DNA from: Arcobacteraceae bacterium
GTDB taxonomy: Bacteria > Campylobacterota > Campylobacteria > Campylobacterales > Arcobacteraceae
Assembly: GCA_023138835.1 (NCBI GenBank)
Contig: JAGLOP010000011.1
Coordinates: 1 to 64,000 of the forward strand
Direction: 5' to 3'
DNA: 64,000 bases
Part shown: positions 54,000 through 63,259 of the stretch, in pieces
How positions within the stretch are numbered: the first letter of the stretch is position 1
How the letters are laid out: each line of letters opens with the position of its first letter
Translations under genes and position numbers: made by a program
Notes under the pieces: generated by a model
What the model saw: the letters and a program-made list of their open reading frames with translations, nothing else
Told to the model about the DNA's origin: nothing
Databases searched by the model: none

Positions 54000-55076
54000 A
54001 TGAATGTAAAAGATTTTGATTATATAAATGCAAAAGATAAAGAATTAACGCAGCTTTTTATCTCATCAAGTACAACAAAAAAATATATTTTAGGGATAAA
54101 CAAATTAACAAAAAGTGTTTTAAAGCATATTGAAGTTGATGGGATAATAGATGATTTTACAAGAATTCAATCTTCACGAAAGAAAAAAGAAGTTTTAAAA
54201 ATAGAAGATGTTCCAAAAGACTCTATTATTTTGTCAGTTTCTACAGGTAGTCCGCTTGAAGTTAAAAATACTTTAGATAAAAAAGGTTTTGTTAATTTTA
54301 ATTATCTTTCTTTTTATAGATACTCTGATTTTGATTTAGCAGCTCCACCTTTTATACTTGATTTTGAAGATGATTTTAAACAAAACAAAGATGAATACAA
54401 TGATATTTATAATTTATTAGCTGATGATAAATCAAAAGAAGTTTTTCAAAAAGTGATAAATTTTAAAATAACATTTGATTTGGATTTTATGGAAGGATTT
54501 ACAAACAATCATAAAGAACAATATTTTGATAAGCAGTTATTACCTGATATTAAAAATATTAGTTTTTTAGATGGTGGTGGATATATTGGAGATACGATAC
54601 CTCAAATTATAGATAACTTCCCAGATTTTAAAAGAATATATGTAGTTGAACCAAGTAAATTACATATAAATATAGCAAAAAAAGAGTTTGGTCATATAGA
54701 AAATATTGAATTTATAAACTGCGGTTTGGGTTCTAAAAAAACAGAGTATTTAGAAGAACAAATTGTACAATCTAACTGTAACCATAATTTTCAAGCAACA
54801 AATATAGATACGATTGATAACCTCATAGCTGATAAAATAGATTTTATAAAATTAGATATAGAGGGTGCTGAACAAGATGCCATAGATGGGGCTGTAAATA
54901 CAATCAAGAAGTATAAACCAATTTTAGCTATTTGTATCTATCATAAGTCAAAAGATTGGTATAAGATACCTCAAAAAGTATTGGCAATAAACAGTGAGTA
55001 TAAAATTTACCTTCGTCACTATATGGAAGGAATTTTTGAAACTGTTATGTATTTTATTCCGAAGAATTATAACTAA
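54000..55076 (+). CDS. FkbM-family SAM-dependent methyltransferase
   Basis: The C-terminal part (about 180-350) is an FkbM methyltransferase: SFLDGGGYIGDTI for SAM binding, YVVEPSKLHINIAKK with the acidic residue, TIDNLIADKIDFIKLDIEGAE and the DAIDGAVNTIKKYKPILAICIYHK helix. The N-terminal 170 residues resemble a Rossmann-like linker (KYILGINKLTKS, IDDFTRI) found before FkbM domains in surface-glycan genes. The likely acceptor is a sugar or glycan hydroxyl, not known. It is 9 bases after the DTW gene and 40 before rpe, so it may be expressed with both. Confidence 0.88.
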   Translation: MNVKDFDYINAKDKELTQLFISSSTTKKYILGINKLTKSVLKHIEVDGIIDDFTRIQSSRKKKEVLKIEDVPKDSIILSVSTGSPLEVKNTLDKKGFVNFNYLSFYRYSDFDLAAPPFILDFEDDFKQNKDEYNDIYNLLADDKSKEVFQKVINFKITFDLDFMEGFTNNHKEQYFDKQLLPDIKNISFLDGGGYIGDTIPQIIDNFPDFKRIYVVEPSKLHINIAKKEFGHIENIEFINCGLGSKKTEYLEEQIVQSNCNHNFQATNIDTIDNLIADKIDFIKLDIEGAEQDAIDGAVNTIKKYKPILAICIYHKSKDWYKIPQKVLAINSEYKIYLRHYMEGIFETVMYFIPKNYN

Positions 55077-55116
55077 TTAGATATAATCACAATAATAAAT
55101 AAATAAAGGTAAATAA

Positions 55117-55758
55117 ATGCTTGTAGCTCCTTCGATTTTAAGTGCGGATTTTGGAAAATTAAACGATGAGATAATTGCTATTTGTGATGGTGGTTGTGAT
55201 TTAGTTCATGTTGATGTGATGGACGGTCATTTTGTACCAAATATGACTATTGGTCCTGTTGTTGTAAATGCTGTTGCCAAAGTGGCTTCCAAGCCACTTG
55301 ATGTGCATTTAATGGTTGAGGACAACAATTTCTTTATTGATCTTTTTGCTCCTTTGAAACCTGAATATATCTCTTTTCATATTGAAAGTGAAAAGCATCC
55401 GCATAGAGTGATTCAAAAATTAAGAAGTTTGGATATAAAGCCGGCTATTGTTTTAAATCCGCATAGTTCGCCCCAAGCGATTGAATATTTACTTGAAGAT
55501 TTAGATATGGTTTTACTTATGAGTGTAAATCCTGGTTTTGGCGGGCAAAAGTTTATCACTTCAGTTGTCAAAAAAGCAAAAGAGTTAAAAGAGTTAATCA
55601 ATAAACACAATCCTAATTGTTTGATTCAAGTAGATGGCGGAGTAAATGATAAAAATATCCAAGAGTTAAAAGATGCCGGGGTTGATGTGGTTGTTGCAGG
55701 AAGTTATGTTTATGGAGCTTCAAATTACGGTCAAGCTATAAAAAGTTTACAAATTTAA
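55117..55758 (+). CDS. rpe: Ribulose-phosphate 3-epimerase
   Basis: Rpe interconverts ribulose 5-phosphate and xylulose 5-phosphate in the pentose phosphate pathway. All hallmark residues are there: APSILSADFGKL, VHVDVMDGHFVPNMTIGP with metal-binding His and Asp, LDVHLMVE, MSVNPGFGGQKF and VDGGVNDKN. The product of 213 residues is a TIM barrel of standard size. It is followed after 10 bases by trpF, forming an unlinked but co-directed set with the exonuclease gene. Confidence 0.97.
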   Translation: MLVAPSILSADFGKLNDEIIAICDGGCDLVHVDVMDGHFVPNMTIGPVVVNAVAKVASKPLDVHLMVEDNNFFIDLFAPLKPEYISFHIESEKHPHRVIQKLRSLDIKPAIVLNPHSSPQAIEYLLEDLDMVLLMSVNPGFGGQKFITSVVKKAKELKELINKHNPNCLIQVDGGVNDKNIQELKDAGVDVVVAGSYVYGASNYGQAIKSLQI

Positions 55759-55768
55759 GGCTAAATAA

Positions 55769-56368
55769 GTGCAAACTAAAATAAAAATATGCGGGATTAC
55801 AAATTTAAAAGATGCAATTGATGCTATTAATGCGGGGGCAAATGCTTTAGGATTTGTTTTTTATCATAAAAGTCCTAGATATATTGAACCGTTTGAAGCT
55901 AGAAAAATTATTGAACAGCTTCCCCCTTTTATTCAAAGTGTTGGACTTTTTGTGGAGGAATCAGCTCAAAATATCAATCATATATCAAAAATTGCAAAAA
56001 TAGATTTAGCTCAAATACATTTTGAAGCTAATGATGAGCTTTATAATAATTTAGAAGTAAAATATATTAAAGTTTTAAGAGCTCAAAGCAGGGCGGACAT
56101 TTTAAAATATCAAGATAACTATATACTTGTAGATGCATTCGTTGAGAGCTATGGTGGAGAGGGTAAACGACTTAACTTAGAATGGTTTAAAGATGTAAAT
56201 TGCTCTAAAATGATACTTGCAGGTGGACTTCAAGGAGAAAATTTACAAGAGTTAAATGGCTTTGGTTTTTATGGCGTTGATGTAAGCAGCGGTGTTGAGG
56301 CTTCCAAAGGAAAGAAAGATAAACAAAAGATGATTAAATTTTGTAAAGAAGCAAATGAAATATCTTGA
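55769..56368 (+). CDS. trpF: Phosphoribosylanthranilate isomerase
   Basis: TrpF converts N-(5-phosphoribosyl)anthranilate to its deoxyribulose form in tryptophan synthesis. The catalytic Cys is in IKICGITNLKD (residue 7) and the Asp in LVDAFVESYGGEG (about 125); FYHKSPRYI, GLFVEES, LAGGLQGENL and VDVSSGVEASKGKKD are all present. The start is GTG with AAGG 8 bases upstream. At 199 residues it is standard. Its end overlaps the exonuclease gene by 14 bases. No other trp genes are near. Confidence 0.96.
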   Translation: MQTKIKICGITNLKDAIDAINAGANALGFVFYHKSPRYIEPFEARKIIEQLPPFIQSVGLFVEESAQNINHISKIAKIDLAQIHFEANDELYNNLEVKYIKVLRAQSRADILKYQDNYILVDAFVESYGGEGKRLNLEWFKDVNCSKMILAGGLQGENLQELNGFGFYGVDVSSGVEASKGKKDKQKMIKFCKEANEIS

Positions 56369-57137
56369 TAAAATAACCCACAAATTATTAAAATCACCCT
56401 TAAAGATAAATACATTTAAGGCAATGCTTGGAAATACCAAGACTTTTTTTAATGATGTTGATTTAGAGATTGAACTTTTGATTTCAAATGGTTATCCTAT
56501 TGAATTTAAAGATAATAAAGTGTATTTAAAAACAGCAACAACACCTATATCAAAACAAACTTTTTGTATAGTAGATATTGAAACAACAGCGGGAAAAGCA
56601 AGTCTGGGACAGGTTATTGAAATAGGTGCTGTTAAGTATAAAAATGGTCAAATTATTGATAAATATGAAAGCTTAGTCAATGCTAATGAAATATCAAAAC
56701 ATGTTCAAGAACTTACCGGTATCACACTTGATATGGTTAAAGATGCACCATCTTTACAAAGTGTTATGGAGGAGTTTAAAATATTTCTAGAAGATGATGT
56801 TTTTGTAGCTCATGCTATTAGTTTTGATTATAAATTTATAAGCCAGACTATGGAGCAGTTTGATTTAGGAAAACTTTGTAATAGAAAGCTTTGTACTATT
56901 GACCTGGCTAAAAGGGTAATAGCAAATGAAAAATATGGATTACAGTTTTTAAGAGAACTTTTACAAATTAATGTTGGTAGTCATCATAGAGCTTATGATG
57001 ATGCCTTAAGTACTTGTATAGTTTTACAAAAATGTTTTGATGATATGCCAAAAGATATTAAAACAGCAGAAGATTTGATAAAGTACAGTAAATCAGATAA
57101 TTTAAAAGTTATACCAAAAAAGAAGGATAAAGTATGA
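56355..57137 (+). CDS. DnaQ-like 3'-5' exonuclease
   Basis: Residues 70-235 are a DEDDh exonuclease, the class that proofreads for DNA polymerase III: IVDIETTAG (Asp and Glu, ExoI), VFVAHAISFDYKFI (Asp, ExoII) and HHRAYDDAL (His and Asp, ExoIII). The first 65 residues form an extra N-terminal region with a Lys-rich start, seen in several Campylobacterota homologues as far as I recall. Its ATG lies in the end of trpF, and its stop overlaps the next gene by 4 bases, so the three are translated in a row. Confidence 0.9.
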   Translation: MKYLDKITHKLLKSPLKINTFKAMLGNTKTFFNDVDLEIELLISNGYPIEFKDNKVYLKTATTPISKQTFCIVDIETTAGKASLGQVIEIGAVKYKNGQIIDKYESLVNANEISKHVQELTGITLDMVKDAPSLQSVMEEFKIFLEDDVFVAHAISFDYKFISQTMEQFDLGKLCNRKLCTIDLAKRVIANEKYGLQFLRELLQINVGSHHRAYDDALSTCIVLQKCFDDMPKDIKTAEDLIKYSKSDNLKVIPKKKDKV

Positions 57138-57412
57138 AGAGATGTGAACAAAGATTACAAGAGTTAATTGAAGATGTAGTTATGCCGGACATTGAAGATC
57201 ATATTGATGATATATTTGAAAGTATAGCAAATGATAAAAATGCAAGTGATGAGGCTAAAGCTGAATTAGATGAGATGCATGAGATGAGAGCTGAATTTAG
57301 TGAGATATTAAAAGATATTAAAAACAAAGAGTTAGACAAAGATGAATGCGCTGAACTTTATGAAGAGATTAAGCAGATGATTGATGGGAATTCTGAGGAT
57401 GATGAAGAGTAA
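57134..57412 (+). CDS. Small acidic helical protein of unknown function
   Basis: A 92-residue protein, very acidic (close to one third Asp/Glu), with predicted long helices and no known domain. The segment CEQRLQELIEDVVMPDIEDHID is amphipathic; the end is DGNSEDDEE. Its ATG overlaps the stop of the exonuclease gene (ATGA), so it is almost certainly real and linked in expression. It could be a partner or regulator of the exonuclease, but there is no sequence proof. Confidence 0.7.
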   Translation: MKRCEQRLQELIEDVVMPDIEDHIDDIFESIANDKNASDEAKAELDEMHEMRAEFSEILKDIKNKELDKDECAELYEEIKQMIDGNSEDDEE

Positions 57413-57415
57413 CGC

Positions 57416-57946
57416 TTAACAATACTCTTCCTTAAACTTTACATAACGACCTGCATGTTCAATTAAATTTTGAACCTCTTCATCGTTTAAAGTTTTTACA
57501 ACCTTTGCAGGGCTTCCCATAATCAAGCTATGTGGTGGAAATACTTTATTTTGTGTTACAAGAGAATGAGCACCTACAATACTGCCTTCTCCTATAACAG
57601 CACCATCTAAAATAGTTGCGCTCATACCTATTAAGCAACCATTTTCAATGGTACAGCCATGAAGCATAACTTTATGTCCGATTGTTACATCGTCGCCTAT
57701 GATTGTTGGATTTCCATCACTCCTATCTTTATTTTTATAATGTGTTACATGAACCATAGACAAATCTTGGATAGAAGTTCTTTTTCCTATTCTAATTTTA
57801 TGTACATCACCGCGAACAACAGTTCCAAACCAAATAGAACTGTCTTTCCCTATTTTTACATTTCCAATTATATCTGCACTTGGAGCTACCCAAGCACTTT
57901 TTTTAATTTTAGGAAACCATTTTTTAAATTTTAATAACATCTTCAC
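57416..57946 (-). CDS. Gamma-carbonic-anhydrase-family hexapeptide protein
   Basis: A left-handed beta-helix of the YrdA/PaaY/CaiE type. Hexapeptide repeats cover about 18-150; the metal His residues are in MVHVTHYKN (about 87) and TIGHKVMLHGC (about 110). PSADIIGNVKIGKDSSIWFGTVVRGD, GMSATILDGAVIGEGSIVGA and GSPAKVVK are the usual blocks. It should form trimers with one metal site between subunits; carbonic anhydrase activity is common but not universal. It converges on the small acidic gene with 3 bases between. Confidence 0.93.
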   Translation of the reverse strand: MKMLLKFKKWFPKIKKSAWVAPSADIIGNVKIGKDSSIWFGTVVRGDVHKIRIGKRTSIQDLSMVHVTHYKNKDRSDGNPTIIGDDVTIGHKVMLHGCTIENGCLIGMSATILDGAVIGEGSIVGAHSLVTQNKVFPPHSLIMGSPAKVVKTLNDEEVQNLIEHAGRYVKFKEEYC

Positions 57947-58173
57947 TCTTTATATTTTTATTTATTATCATATCCAAAAATAGCCAATTTCTCAATTAGT
58001 AACAGCAATGATACTTTTATTCTTTTATTAATAATCTTTTTAGTCTCTATGTAGTCTCAAATACTTGTCAATTTTATAAAATAATAATTATTTTATCTTT
58101 TAAATTCAATTTTAAGTAAATACTTAGGAGTGGGTGACTAAAATGTGACAAAATAATAATAGCGGAATAATAC
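57947..58173. other. Divergent intergenic region before the HD-GYP signalling cluster
   Basis: Some 227 AT-rich bases. GTAGTCTCAAATACTTGTCA near 58052 and TAGGAGTGGGTGACTAAAATGTGAC near 58123 hold GTGAC-type motifs, but not the 11-base direct repeat of sites A-F. I see no gene; a promoter for each neighbour is expected here. Confidence 0.35.
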
Positions 58174-60375
58174 ATGACAAATTTAGACTGTAATATGTCT
58201 TTTAACTTCAAATTTAAACCCTCAAACTATAATATATTAATAATTGAGGATTCTAAATCAGTAAATAAAATATTAACAAAAACTTTTACAGACCTTGGCT
58301 ATAATTGTTTTAGTGCAGTAACACTTCAGGAGGGGAAAGACTTTCTAAAAGATAATGAAATTCACTACCTTATGCTTGATATAAATTTACCGGATGGCAG
58401 CGGTTATGAACTTATCACAAAACTTGAAAATACATCTGAAAAGATATTCGTTCTTACTACTGAAACCGATAAACAATTTAGAGATATATCTTATCAAAAA
58501 GGTGTAATTGATTTTATAGTAAAAGATAAAGATTTTTTCCATAAGATACACCAAATTACAACAACAATAGAACAACTGGAAAAAAACAGATTTAAAACAA
58601 TTTTAATAATAGATGATTCACTTGTTATACAAGAGCAGCTGAAGGATATATTTAAAAATAGACATTATCATGTCGAAATCGCATCTGATACCGCAACAGC
58701 CTTAGATATTATAAATACCAAACAAGTAGACTTAATACTTTTGGATGTTCAATTAAAAGATACAAACGGTATAGAGTTTTTACAAAAGAATAAAATTGAA
58801 ATAGTAAATAAAAGAAAAATACCTGTTATGATAATCTCGGGAAATATTGAATCAGCAACTATAAGAGATGGGCTTAAAGCAGGGGCTGTTGATATCATAA
58901 AAAAACCTTATATTATTGAAGAGATAGTTTTAAAAGTTGATTTGTGGATTGATTATAAAAGAAAAGAGGATGAAGTTACTTGTTCTGTTCAGCTTTTAAA
59001 TCAATATAAAGAAACTGTAGATGAAAGTGCTATTGTGTCAAAAACAGATCCAAAAGGGATAATCACTTATATAAATGAAGAGTTTTGTAGTATTTCAGGA
59101 TATACAAAAGAGGAACTTTTAGGTAAAAATCATAATATAGTAAGACATGAAGATATGCCGTCTTTGGCATTTAAAGATCTATGGCATACAATAAAAGAAC
59201 TAAAACAAACTTGGAAAGGTACTGTTAAAAATAGAAAAAAAGATGGTAGTGCTTATTGGGTGAAAGCTATCATAAAACCAATATTAGATATCAATGGTGA
59301 TGTTATAGAATATATTGGTATAAGAACTGATATCACAGAACATGAACAGGTAAAAGAATACTTTAAACATAAACTAAACAGTTCAATAAGCAATTTAGAC
59401 AGTGCAATGAAATTGTCAAAAGAATATGAGATGGCTATAAATGAAAGCAATATAGTCTCTCGAAGTAATTTAGCAGGGAAGATAACTTATGTAAATGATA
59501 AATTCACAGAAGTTTCAGGATATACAAAAGAAGAAGTGATAGGAAAAAATCATAATATGGTAAGGCATGAAGATACTCCAAAAGAGATTTTTTATGAACT
59601 TTGGGAAACTATAAAAAGTGGGAAACCTTGGAGTGGTATTATCAAAAACAAAGCTAAATCAGGTGAACCGTACTGGGTAGATACAACAATAGTGCCAATT
59701 AAAGATGAAAATAATAAAATCATAGAATATATGGCTATTAGACATGATTTAACAGAACTCTTTAATCTTCATAAAGAGATAGAAGATACACAAAAAGAGA
59801 TAGTTTACAAGATGGGTGAAATAGGGGAGTCAAGAAGTAAAGAGACTGGAAATCATGTAAAAAGAGTTGCTGAATATTCAAAAATATTAGCACATTTATA
59901 TGGTTTAAGTGAGCATGACTCAGATATATTATTTACAGCAAGTCCAATGCACGATATAGGAAAAGTCGGTATCCCTGACAGCATCTTGAAAAAACCCGGA
60001 AAACTTACAGATGAAGAATTTGATCTGATGAAAACTCATACAGATATAGGATACAGTATTTTAAAGGGCTCAAAAAGAGAAGTATTGAAAGCTGCCTCAA
60101 TAGTATCAAATGAACATCACGAAAAATGGAATGGTCGGGGATATCCACAAGGTTTAAAAGGTGAAGATATACATATTTATGGAAGAATAACAGCAGTTGC
60201 AGATGTATTTGATGCATTGGGAAGTGACAGATGTTATAAAAAAGCTTGGGATGATAAAAAGATATTTAAACTTTTTGAAGAGGAAAAGGGTGAACAGTTT
60301 GATCCTAAACTAATAGATTTGTTTTTTGAAAATAAAGATATGTTTTTGGAGATTAGGGAAAAATATAAGGATTAG
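58174..60375 (+). CDS. Double-receiver, double-PAS HD-GYP phosphodiesterase
   Basis: 733 residues: receiver 1 (about 18-133; IEDS, Asp in MLDINLPDG, Lys in VKDKD), receiver 2 (about 145-265; IDDS, Asp in LLDVQLKD, Lys in KKPY), PAS 1 (about 285-395, [19 protein letters not shown]), PAS 2 (about 420-530, [19 protein letters not shown]) and an HD-GYP domain (about 540-733; [36 protein letters not shown]). Both PAS domains have the GKNHN-(I/M)-VRHED segment known from Aer-type flavin PAS domains, so redox or energy sensing is plausible. The c-di-GMP phosphodiesterase residues are all present. The soluble chemoreceptor gene begins 11 bases on. Confidence 0.93.
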   Translation: MTNLDCNMSFNFKFKPSNYNILIIEDSKSVNKILTKTFTDLGYNCFSAVTLQEGKDFLKDNEIHYLMLDINLPDGSGYELITKLENTSEKIFVLTTETDKQFRDISYQKGVIDFIVKDKDFFHKIHQITTTIEQLEKNRFKTILIIDDSLVIQEQLKDIFKNRHYHVEIASDTATALDIINTKQVDLILLDVQLKDTNGIEFLQKNKIEIVNKRKIPVMIISGNIESATIRDGLKAGAVDIIKKPYIIEEIVLKVDLWIDYKRKEDEVTCSVQLLNQYKETVDESAIVSKTDPKGIITYINEEFCSISGYTKEELLGKNHNIVRHEDMPSLAFKDLWHTIKELKQTWKGTVKNRKKDGSAYWVKAIIKPILDINGDVIEYIGIRTDITEHEQVKEYFKHKLNSSISNLDSAMKLSKEYEMAINESNIVSRSNLAGKITYVNDKFTEVSGYTKEEVIGKNHNMVRHEDTPKEIFYELWETIKSGKPWSGIIKNKAKSGEPYWVDTTIVPIKDENNKIIEYMAIRHDLTELFNLHKEIEDTQKEIVYKMGEIGESRSKETGNHVKRVAEYSKILAHLYGLSEHDSDILFTASPMHDIGKVGIPDSILKKPGKLTDEEFDLMKTHTDIGYSILKGSKREVLKAASIVSNEHHEKWNGRGYPQGLKGEDIHIYGRITAVADVFDALGSDRCYKKAWDDKKIFKLFEEEKGEQFDPKLIDLFFENKDMFLEIREKYKD

Positions 60376-60386
60376 GGGAAAATAAA

Positions 60387-61673
60387 ATGTTTTTTGGAAA
60401 AAGTAAAGAAAAAGATAAAGAGATAGCAAGGCTTAAGGCTAGAATAGAAGAGTTAGAATCAAATCAAAATGATGAAGCAGAATTTGTACAAGATGTTCAC
60501 TCTGTAATGACCAGAGTTGAAAATGGCTGGTTTTCTCAGAGAATTGAAGCTAATACAACTAATTTAGCATTAGTTCAGTTAAAAGATACAATAAATCATG
60601 CATTAGACAACTTAAAGAATAACTTTATAATTATTAATGGTAGATTAGAGGAATACTCTAACTATAACTATACGAAAGAGTTGCATTTAGATAATATTGA
60701 AAAAGGGGGAGTTTTTGAACATCTAATTACTGATGTGAATAGTTTAAGAAAAGCTATTAATGAAATGTTGGTTGAAAATAAATCAAATGGTTTAACTCTT
60801 GATAAAAGTTCAGATATATTACTTGAAAATGTAGATATTTTAAATAAAAATTCAAACTCAGCAGCAGCATCTTTGGAAGAAACAGCAGCAGCTCTTGAAG
60901 AGATTACGAGTAATATTTCATACAATACTGAAAATGTAGTTAAAATGTCTCAATTTGCTTCAGAAGTTACAATATCTGCAAATGAGGGGCAAGAACTTGC
61001 ACATCAAACGACAACTGCTATGAATGAAATAGATGAGCAGGTAAATGCTATTAATGATGCAATTTCAGTAATTGACCAAATAGCATTTCAAACAAATATT
61101 CTTTCTTTAAATGCAGCCGTTGAAGCGGCAACAGCGGGAGAAGCGGGAAAAGGTTTTGCAGTAGTTGCTCAAGAGGTTAGGAATTTGGCATCAAGAAGTG
61201 CAGAGGCAGCAAAAGAGATTAAAACACTTGTAGAAAATGCAACCACAAAAGCAAATGATGGGAAAGTAATATCTGATAAAATGATAGAGGGATATACTGG
61301 ACTTAACGATAATATATCTAAAACTATTGAACTGATTTCTGATGTTGAAATGGCAAGTAAAGAGCAGCGGTTGGCAATTGAACAAATAAATGATGCAGTA
61401 ACCCAACTTGACCAACAAACTCAACAAAATGCTTCTATTGCCTCGCAAACTTATGAAGTAGCTGTTCAAACAGATACTATAGCAAAATTGGTTGTATCAA
61501 ATGCAAATGAAAAAGAGTTTATAGGTAAAGACGGTGTAAATGCCAAGGATATGGGAACAACACATATTGCAAAGCAATCTACAAAAAAAGTTTCACAAAT
61601 ACCACAGTCAAAAGCCGTTTTGGTAGAACAAATTAAATCTAATAATGATAAAGATGAATGGGAGAGTTTTTAA
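60387..61673 (+). CDS. Cytosolic chemoreceptor ending in a CheR-tether-like motif
   Basis: A 428-residue soluble receptor. A coiled-coil start ([14 protein letters not shown]) and a HAMP-like region (about 40-130) lead to the signalling domain (about 150-365) with tip [14 protein letters not shown]. Its first residues [13 protein letters not shown] resemble the start of the receptor at 38502, but it has no CZB domain. Instead a flexible tail of about 60 residues ends with DEWESF, very like the NWETF pentapeptide that recruits CheR/CheB in enteric receptors. It follows the HD-GYP gene by 11 bases, so the redox-PAS protein and this receptor are probably made together. Confidence 0.92.
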   Translation: MFFGKSKEKDKEIARLKARIEELESNQNDEAEFVQDVHSVMTRVENGWFSQRIEANTTNLALVQLKDTINHALDNLKNNFIIINGRLEEYSNYNYTKELHLDNIEKGGVFEHLITDVNSLRKAINEMLVENKSNGLTLDKSSDILLENVDILNKNSNSAAASLEETAAALEEITSNISYNTENVVKMSQFASEVTISANEGQELAHQTTTAMNEIDEQVNAINDAISVIDQIAFQTNILSLNAAVEAATAGEAGKGFAVVAQEVRNLASRSAEAAKEIKTLVENATTKANDGKVISDKMIEGYTGLNDNISKTIELISDVEMASKEQRLAIEQINDAVTQLDQQTQQNASIASQTYEVAVQTDTIAKLVVSNANEKEFIGKDGVNAKDMGTTHIAKQSTKKVSQIPQSKAVLVEQIKSNNDKDEWESF

Positions 61674-61700
61674 CACTCCCTAAAACTCTTCTATAAAGGG

Positions 61701-62849
61701 TTATAAAGTAAACTGTATTTTGAAAACCGCACCATTGCCTTCGTTATAAGCATCTATAGAAGCATTGCCCTGATCTGCAATTATCTTTTTAGCAATACTT
61801 AAACCTACTCCCATACCCGAAGATTCTTTTTTGCCTTTAAATGGTTCAAACAGGTGATCAAAAATATCATCATGTATACCGCCTGCGTTATCTCTAAAGA
61901 TAACATTTATATGAGTTTCATCTGATGAAATATTGATATCCAGTCTTCTGTCATTAAAATCTTTTATTTTCATCAATTCATCCATCGCGTTATTTATAAT
62001 AATTACCCAAACCTGTTCAATTCTTTGTTTTTGAATATCTACCATATAAGTTTGAGATTCTTTATCCATATCTAAACTAAAATGTTCATCATTTATATAG
62101 ACATTAGATATATGTTTGATTTTATTATATGCTAAAATTGCTGATATAACTACAGTAGAATATATATTGGAACTTTCTTTTTCCATTTTTGATTGCTGAG
62201 ACATCTCTTTCATAGATCCAACTATATTTTCGATACGAAATAAACCGTCTTTTATCCTTGATATATTTTTTACTATCTCATCTTTAGTTTTTGAATCTGG
62301 CAAATCTTCTATATCATATCCCATCATCTCAAAACTTGCTTTTATATAAGTAAGCGGAGTATTTATTTCATGCGTAATACCGGCAGCCAGTTGTCCAATA
62401 GCTGAGAATTTTGCAGTTCTTAATCTCTCTTCTTGATGTTGTTCTAATTGTTTATCAAGTTTTCGTTGCAGTAAAATAGGTTCTATATTCTTTTTAAGAC
62501 TGTTTAAAAGTACTTCCATATTCATAGGTTTTGTTACAAAATCTGAAATACCAACTTTGATAGCTCTATGTAGAAAATCCTTATCATTATGAGCAGTTGT
62601 GATAATGATCGGGACAGATGTATTTATTTTTCTAATCTCTTCACACATCTCTAAGCCATTCATTTTAGGCATATTTATATCTGTAATAATGATATCTATC
62701 TCATCTTTGAGTTGATTAAATTGATCCAAACCCTCTTTACCGTCCGCTGCAACTATTATTCTAGCAAATAAATTACCAAATAAAGAACTGACTATATTCT
62801 TTATTTGCTCTTCATCTTCAACATACAAAGCGGTAATAGTTTTAAACAT
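61701..62849 (-). CDS. Soluble receiver-histidine kinase hybrid
   Basis: The receiver (about 5-120; VEDEE, Asp57 in IITDINMP, Lys in VTKPMN) is followed by a coiled coil and a kinase core. Its H box is AAGITHEINTPLTYI (His160), of the NtrB/ZraS-like class and not the HQWRQPL class of the 9-28 kb group. The ATPase has NNAMDE, DNAGGIH and SGMGVGLSI, with SGMG for the more usual GTGLG. No sensor domain. A CheY-like gene lies 10 bases upstream, and the two are likely partners. Confidence 0.88.
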   Translation of the reverse strand: MFKTITALYVEDEEQIKNIVSSLFGNLFARIIVAADGKEGLDQFNQLKDEIDIIITDINMPKMNGLEMCEEIRKINTSVPIIITTAHNDKDFLHRAIKVGISDFVTKPMNMEVLLNSLKKNIEPILLQRKLDKQLEQHQEERLRTAKFSAIGQLAAGITHEINTPLTYIKASFEMMGYDIEDLPDSKTKDEIVKNISRIKDGLFRIENIVGSMKEMSQQSKMEKESSNIYSTVVISAILAYNKIKHISNVYINDEHFSLDMDKESQTYMVDIQKQRIEQVWVIIINNAMDELMKIKDFNDRRLDINISSDETHINVIFRDNAGGIHDDIFDHLFEPFKGKKESSGMGVGLSIAKKIIADQGNASIDAYNEGNGAVFKIQFTL

Positions 62850-62859
62850 AAGTATATTC

Positions 62860-63228
62860 CTATAATCCTAATTGGTCTAAAACTTTATTTTCAACATCCC
62901 TTAAACTAACAAACGGTTTAGTTACATAATCATCCGCACCAATCTTTTCACAATCTATCATTCTGTCTTGCGTAGAATATGCTGTCATCATTACAACTTT
63001 TGTATTTATAGATGAGTTTTTAACCTCTTTTAAAAAGTCTATCCCATCCATCTGAGGCATCATAATATCTAAAAGTACCAAGTCGTATATGCCACTTTTT
63101 ACCTTGCTAAGCGCAGTTTGAGGATTTGAAAAAATTTCTATATCAAACTTTTCACTTCTACTTAAAAATCTCTCCAAGATATCTAAAATATCTTGTTCAT
63201 CATCTATAATTGCTATTTTCTTATTCAT
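62860..63228 (-). CDS. CheY-like single-domain response regulator
   Basis: A 122-residue receiver: IIDDEQD at the metal site, Asp53 in LVLLDIMMP, Thr in MMTAYS and Lys in VTKPFV. The ends carry no output domain. It lies between the truncated CZB chemoreceptor gene and the receiver-kinase on the same strand, 31 bases after the former, so all three probably form one unit. It could link receptor output with the kinase. Confidence 0.9.
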   Translation of the reverse strand: MNKKIAIIDDEQDILDILERFLSRSEKFDIEIFSNPQTALSKVKSGIYDLVLLDIMMPQMDGIDFLKEVKNSSINTKVVMMTAYSTQDRMIDCEKIGADDYVTKPFVSLRDVENKVLDQLGL

Positions 63229-63259
63229 AATTTTATTTCCTTTTTAGTAAATCAAATCG

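Noticed and set aside
61650-61700. GGGAG...CTCCC hairpin after the chemoreceptor gene
   Set aside because: The stem is only 5 pairs, lies partly in the coding end, and has no T tract.
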